Shown here: positions 61,560 through 64,000 of the stretch, in pieces
Layout of the letters: every line of letters starts with the position of its first letter
Numbering within the stretch: position 1 is the first letter of the stretch
Assembly (NCBI RefSeq): GCF_002192255.1
Contig: NZ_CP021768.1
Location: 576,001 to 640,000, forward strand
Origin: Stenotrophomonas sp. WZN-1
GTDB lineage: Bacteria; Pseudomonadota; Gammaproteobacteria; Xanthomonadales; Xanthomonadaceae
Length of the DNA stretch: 64,000 nt
Direction of reading: 5' to 3'
The notes under the pieces: generated by a model
What the model was told of the DNA's origin: nothing
Seen by the model: the letters and a program-made list of their open reading frames with translations, nothing else
Databases searched by the model: none
Made by a program: the position numbers and the translations under genes

Positions 61560-62336
61560 ATGGACCCGATCACACCGCCGCCGCGCTCGCGCACGATTTA
61601 CCTGCTACCCAACCTGTTCACCACCGCCGGCCTGTTCGCCGGTTTCTACGCGATCATCGCCGCGGCCAACGGGGATTTCGTCAATGCCAGCATCGCCGTG
61701 TTCGTGGCGGCGGTGATGGATGGCCTGGACGGGCGCGTGGCGCGCCTGACCGGCACCAGCAGTGAATTCGGCGTGCAGTACGACTCGCTGGCCGACCTGG
61801 TCAGCTTCGGCATGGCCCCGGCGCTGGTGATGTACCACTGGTCGCTGTCGTGGCTGAAGTTCGACGATCCGCTGCTCGGCCGCGTCGGCTGGGCCGTGGC
61901 CTTCCTGTATGCGGCCTGCGCGGCACTGCGCCTGGCCCGCTTCAATACCCAGGTGGCGGTGGTCGACAAGCGCTGGTTCGTCGGCCTGGCCAGCCCGGCC
62001 GCAGCGGGCCTGATGATGTCCTTCGTCTGGGCGTTCGCCGATGGCAACCTGGGCTGGGACGGCAACCAGCTGCGCTACGTGGCGCTGGCGGTGACGATCA
62101 TCGCTGCGCTGCTGATGGTCAGCCGCATCCGCTTCTGGAGCTTCAAGGGCGGCGCTGCCAAGGGCACCCGTTCGGACCGCGTGCCGTTCCTGGTGCTGGC
62201 ACTGGTGCCGGTGGCCATCGCCATTGCGGTCATCGACCTGCCGCGCGTGCTGTTCGCGGTTGGCATCCTGTACGCCTTGTCCGGCCCGGTGATGTGGGCC
62301 GTGCAGCGCCTGCGCAAGAAGTCCGAGGCCGCGTGA
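61560..62336 (+). CDS. pssA: CDP-diacylglycerol-serine O-phosphatidyltransferase
   Basis: 258 residues with six or more helices. The CDP-alcohol phosphatidyltransferase motif is complete: DGLDGRVARLTGTSSEFG then VQYDSLADL (Asp54, Asp57, Asp75, Asp79). It makes phosphatidylserine, the precursor of phosphatidylethanolamine. It belongs to the short, integral-membrane type II PssA rather than the E. coli PLD-like enzyme. The next gene begins at a GTG overlapping its stop. Confidence 0.92.
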   Translation: MDPITPPPRSRTIYLLPNLFTTAGLFAGFYAIIAAANGDFVNASIAVFVAAVMDGLDGRVARLTGTSSEFGVQYDSLADLVSFGMAPALVMYHWSLSWLKFDDPLLGRVGWAVAFLYAACAALRLARFNTQVAVVDKRWFVGLASPAAAGLMMSFVWAFADGNLGWDGNQLRYVALAVTIIAALLMVSRIRFWSFKGGAAKGTRSDRVPFLVLALVPVAIAIAVIDLPRVLFAVGILYALSGPVMWAVQRLRKKSEAA

Positions 62337-62836
62337 GCCAGGACCTGCCCGTGCTGTGGTCACCGGCCCAGCAGGCCTGGCTGCAGGCCATGGGCTACAC
62401 CGTCTTTCACGATGGCCAGCTGGCTGCCGAGCTGGATGCCGCGCTGCAGTTGAGCGTGGCCGAAGCCGAGGCCAGCGTCGCCCCGCCGGAACCGATGCGG
62501 GCCCCCGTGCCATCGCGCGAACAGCATGCCGGGCCGGCGCCCGCAGTCCGCCAGGAACGCCCGGCACCGCCGCGCCGCGAAACCCCGGTCAGCGCCCCGG
62601 ACACCGTGCCGGCGGCTCAGCGCCCGATGCCCAGCGGCAACGCACGCCAGCCGGTGGTCCGCCTGCCGGATCGCCTGCAGATCGCGTTGCTGCGTGCGTC
62701 CGGCTGCAACCCGAACGACCCGGCCACGCAGCGGTTGATGGACAGCTGGCCGCTGGACCAGCTGCGCCACGATCCGGCTGCCAAGCGTGCGCTGTGGCCG
62801 CAGCTGCGTGCCCTGCGCAAGCGGGGCACGCCATGA
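62333..62836 (+). CDS. holD: probable DNA polymerase III psi subunit
   Basis: 167 residues from a GTG overlapping the pssA stop (GTGA). The N terminus AQQAWLQAMGYTVF corresponds to the psi motif (E. coli WQLQQLGITQW), and the C terminus LRHDPAAKRALWPQLRALRK aligns with E. coli LRANPTARAALWQQICTYE. Between them is a proline/alanine-rich region of about 85 residues that is probably disordered. The gene is directly upstream of rimI and overlaps it, the same order as E. coli holD-rimI. Psi links chi/SSB to the clamp loader. The assignment rests on short motifs and synteny. Confidence 0.65.
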   Translation: MSQDLPVLWSPAQQAWLQAMGYTVFHDGQLAAELDAALQLSVAEAEASVAPPEPMRAPVPSREQHAGPAPAVRQERPAPPRRETPVSAPDTVPAAQRPMPSGNARQPVVRLPDRLQIALLRASGCNPNDPATQRLMDSWPLDQLRHDPAAKRALWPQLRALRKRGTP

Positions 62837-63330
62837 GTGCGGTGAGCCGGCCCGGCCCGGTCAGCCTGCGTGCGCTGCGCGAGAGCGACCTCAATGCCGT
62901 GATGGCGATCGAACTGCGGGGCTACCCTTTCCCCTGGACCCGCGGCATCTTCATCGACTGCCTGCGCGCCGGCTATCCCGGCCTGGCGATGGAGCGCGAT
63001 GGGCTGCTGATCGGCTATGGCGTGCTCAGCATCGCCGCCGATGAAGCGCACGTGCTGAACATCTGCATCGATCCGCTGGCACAGTCGCGCGGGCTGGGTC
63101 GCCAGCTGCTGCGCGCGCTGGTGCAGCTGGCCGCCGACCGCGGCGCACAGCGCGTGTTCCTGGAAGTGCGCCCGTCCAACACGCCCGCGCTGGCGCTGTA
63201 CCACAGCGAAGGATTCAACGAGATCGGTCGCCGCCCGCGCTACTACCCGGCTGCACAGGGCCGGGAGGATGCGGTGGTGATGGCGATCGAACTGGTCGAC
63301 GGCGACCTGCAGGTGATGCCGCCGCTGTAA
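62833..63330 (+). CDS. rimI: ribosomal protein S18-alanine N-acetyltransferase
   Basis: 165 residues, GNAT fold. Met 62833 overlaps the upstream stop as ATGA and gives MSAVSRPGPVSLRALRESDL. The acetyl-CoA loop is QSRGLGRQLLRALVQLA, and VFLEVRPSNTPALALYHSEGF is the RimI signature. It acetylates the N-terminal alanine of ribosomal protein S18. Its place after the psi-like gene is the enterobacterial order. Confidence 0.92.
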   Translation: MSAVSRPGPVSLRALRESDLNAVMAIELRGYPFPWTRGIFIDCLRAGYPGLAMERDGLLIGYGVLSIAADEAHVLNICIDPLAQSRGLGRQLLRALVQLAADRGAQRVFLEVRPSNTPALALYHSEGFNEIGRRPRYYPAAQGREDAVVMAIELVDGDLQVMPPL

Positions 63331-63340
63331 CGCAGACTGA

Positions 63341-63364
63341 TTGCCGGCCAGCGGCCGGCACTAC
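63341..63364. repeat. SMAG-type REP palindrome
   Basis: On the reverse strand it reads GTAGTGCCGGCCGCTGGCCG then GCAA: a GTAG head and a perfect GCCGGCC-GCT-GGCCGGC stem-type palindrome. This is the canonical form of the S. maltophilia SMAG repeats. It follows rimI. Confidence 0.88.
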
Positions 63365-63403
63365 CAACGGGTCTCCGCTGTGATCGACACATCGCCTGCC
63401 GTG

Positions 63404-63427
63404 GTAGGTGCCAACCTTGGTTGGCAC
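63404..63427. repeat. SMAG-type REP palindrome, variant
   Basis: GTAG head followed by GTGCCAACC-TT-GGTTGGCAC, an SMAG of a different stem subfamily and opposite orientation to the one at 63341. The pair sits between converging genes, a common dimer arrangement. Confidence 0.8.
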
Positions 63428-63434
63428 GCTCTCT

Positions 63435-64000
63435 TCACGCCATCCGCAGCGCAAGCACGCCGCCCACGATGAGCGACGCTGCCAGCCAGCGTGCGCGCGG
63501 TATGCGTTCGCGCAGCAGGAACACCGAGATCAGCAGCGCGAACAGGATTGATGATTCGCGCAGCGCCGAGACCATCGCCACCGGCGCCTGGGTCATCGCC
63601 CACAGGGCCATCGCATAGGAGGCCGTGGTGCCGACGCCACCGGCCAGCCCCAGTGGCCAATGCTGCCGCGCATAGTCCAGCACCACGCCGCCGCGCGTGT
63701 ACAACGCCCACAGCGGCAGCGGAATGCCCGACAGCAGGAACAACCACAGCGTGTAGCTGAGCGCGCTGCCTGACTGCCGCGCGCCCTGCGCATCGACCAG
63801 GGTGTAGGTGGCGATCATCGCCGCGGTCAGCAGCGGCAGGCGCAGCTGGCCGCCGCGCGCCCCCAGTGCCATGCACAGGATGCCGGTGCTTACCAGCACC
63901 ACGCCCAGCCACGCTGCGGCGGGCAAGGGCTCACCGAGCAGGGTGCCCGCCATTGCGACCAGGATCGGCGCGCTGCCACGCATCAGCGGGTAGGCCAGGC
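63435..64000 (-). CDS. EamA-family drug/metabolite transporter (partial)
   Basis: At least 188 residues, truncated at its 5' end by the window edge: the frame stays open to position 64000 (YPLMRGSAPILVAMAG). At least six hydrophobic helices are visible, with the C-terminal EamA half TTASYAMALWAMTQAPVAMVSALRESSILFA and the end GGVLALRMA. It resembles RhaT/YdcZ-like 10-helix transporters; the substrate is unknown. An internal Met at 63983 could be mistaken for the start. Confidence 0.75.
   Translation of the reverse strand, partial: LAYPLMRGSAPILVAMAGTLLGEPLPAAAWLGVVLVSTGILCMALGARGGQLRLPLLTAAMIATYTLVDAQGARQSGSALSYTLWLFLLSGIPLPLWALYTRGGVVLDYARQHWPLGLAGGVGTTASYAMALWAMTQAPVAMVSALRESSILFALLISVFLLRERIPRARWLAASLIVGGVLALRMA

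Noticed and set aside
63435..63983. EamA transporter with its start at 63983
   Set aside because: The frame continues in family-like sequence to the window edge (AYPLMRGSAP), so this Met is internal and the gene is truncated by the window.

Overview
The window is GC-rich, densely packed DNA from a gammaproteobacterium of the Xanthomonadaceae, most likely Stenotrophomonas (S. maltophilia complex). The evidence is an O-antigen cluster lying between metB and etfB/etfA (the classic Xanthomonas LPS locus position), the block rmlBACD-xanB-xanA-scoAB, zeta-class GST/FAH genes, a GTAG-headed SMAG-type REP palindrome, and short ATGA/GTGA gene overlaps throughout. No rRNA, tRNA, CRISPR array, prophage or transposase gene was seen.

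Layout. 0-5.3 kb: msrB and a DsbD/DipZ-like electron carrier face a response regulator/histidine kinase pair; a second, RstA/RstB-like pair follows convergently. 5.6-8.7 kb: an asparagine-synthetase homologue whose nucleophile cysteine is serine, a phasin and queD. 8.9-14.2 kb: a TonB-dependent receptor followed by a secreted M14 metallopeptidase, behind a duplicated operator-like site. 14.2-16.9 kb: an RhlE-type helicase between large inverted repeats. 16.9-24.5 kb: FAH/maleylacetoacetate isomerase, a radical SAM/UdgX repair pair bracketed by two palindromic repeats, pilU, an OmpA-like envelope pair and a DUF465 protein. 24.8-27.5 kb: cystathionine beta-synthase and a cystathionine gamma-lyase/synthase.

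27.5-42.8 kb is the O-antigen locus, with visibly lower GC and two convergent halves. The forward half carries the ABC exporter (wzm, wzt), a GT2-GT4 fusion, a pyruvyltransferase-family protein with a coiled-coil tail and a zinc-ribbon methyltransferase. The reverse half carries an ArnC/GtrB-like glycosyltransferase, a WecD-like acetyltransferase, a four-helix flippase subunit, WecE, a GtrII-like membrane glycosyltransferase, GalE, and separate GT2 and GT4 genes. Read together, the reverse half could make TDP-Fuc4NAc, load it on a lipid carrier, flip it and add it to the O chain in the periplasm.

42.9-52.6 kb: etfAB, rmlBACD (dTDP-rhamnose), xanB and xanA (GDP-mannose and hexose phosphates), scoAB. 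52.6-58.6 kb: an AlkB dioxygenase, a four-gene MCE lipid transporter (STAS-permease, ATPase, MCE, lipoprotein), a ThrE-type exporter and an H-NS-like protein. 58.8-64 kb: proS, a DUF4124 protein, pssA, a probable unannotated DNA polymerase III psi subunit, rimI and a partial EamA transporter.

The most unusual non-coding content is a family of five 100-180 bp inverted repeats (14.25, 14.59, 16.59, 60.67, 60.92 kb). A core is shared, but both the outer arms and an inner hairpin stem differ between copies while staying self-complementary.
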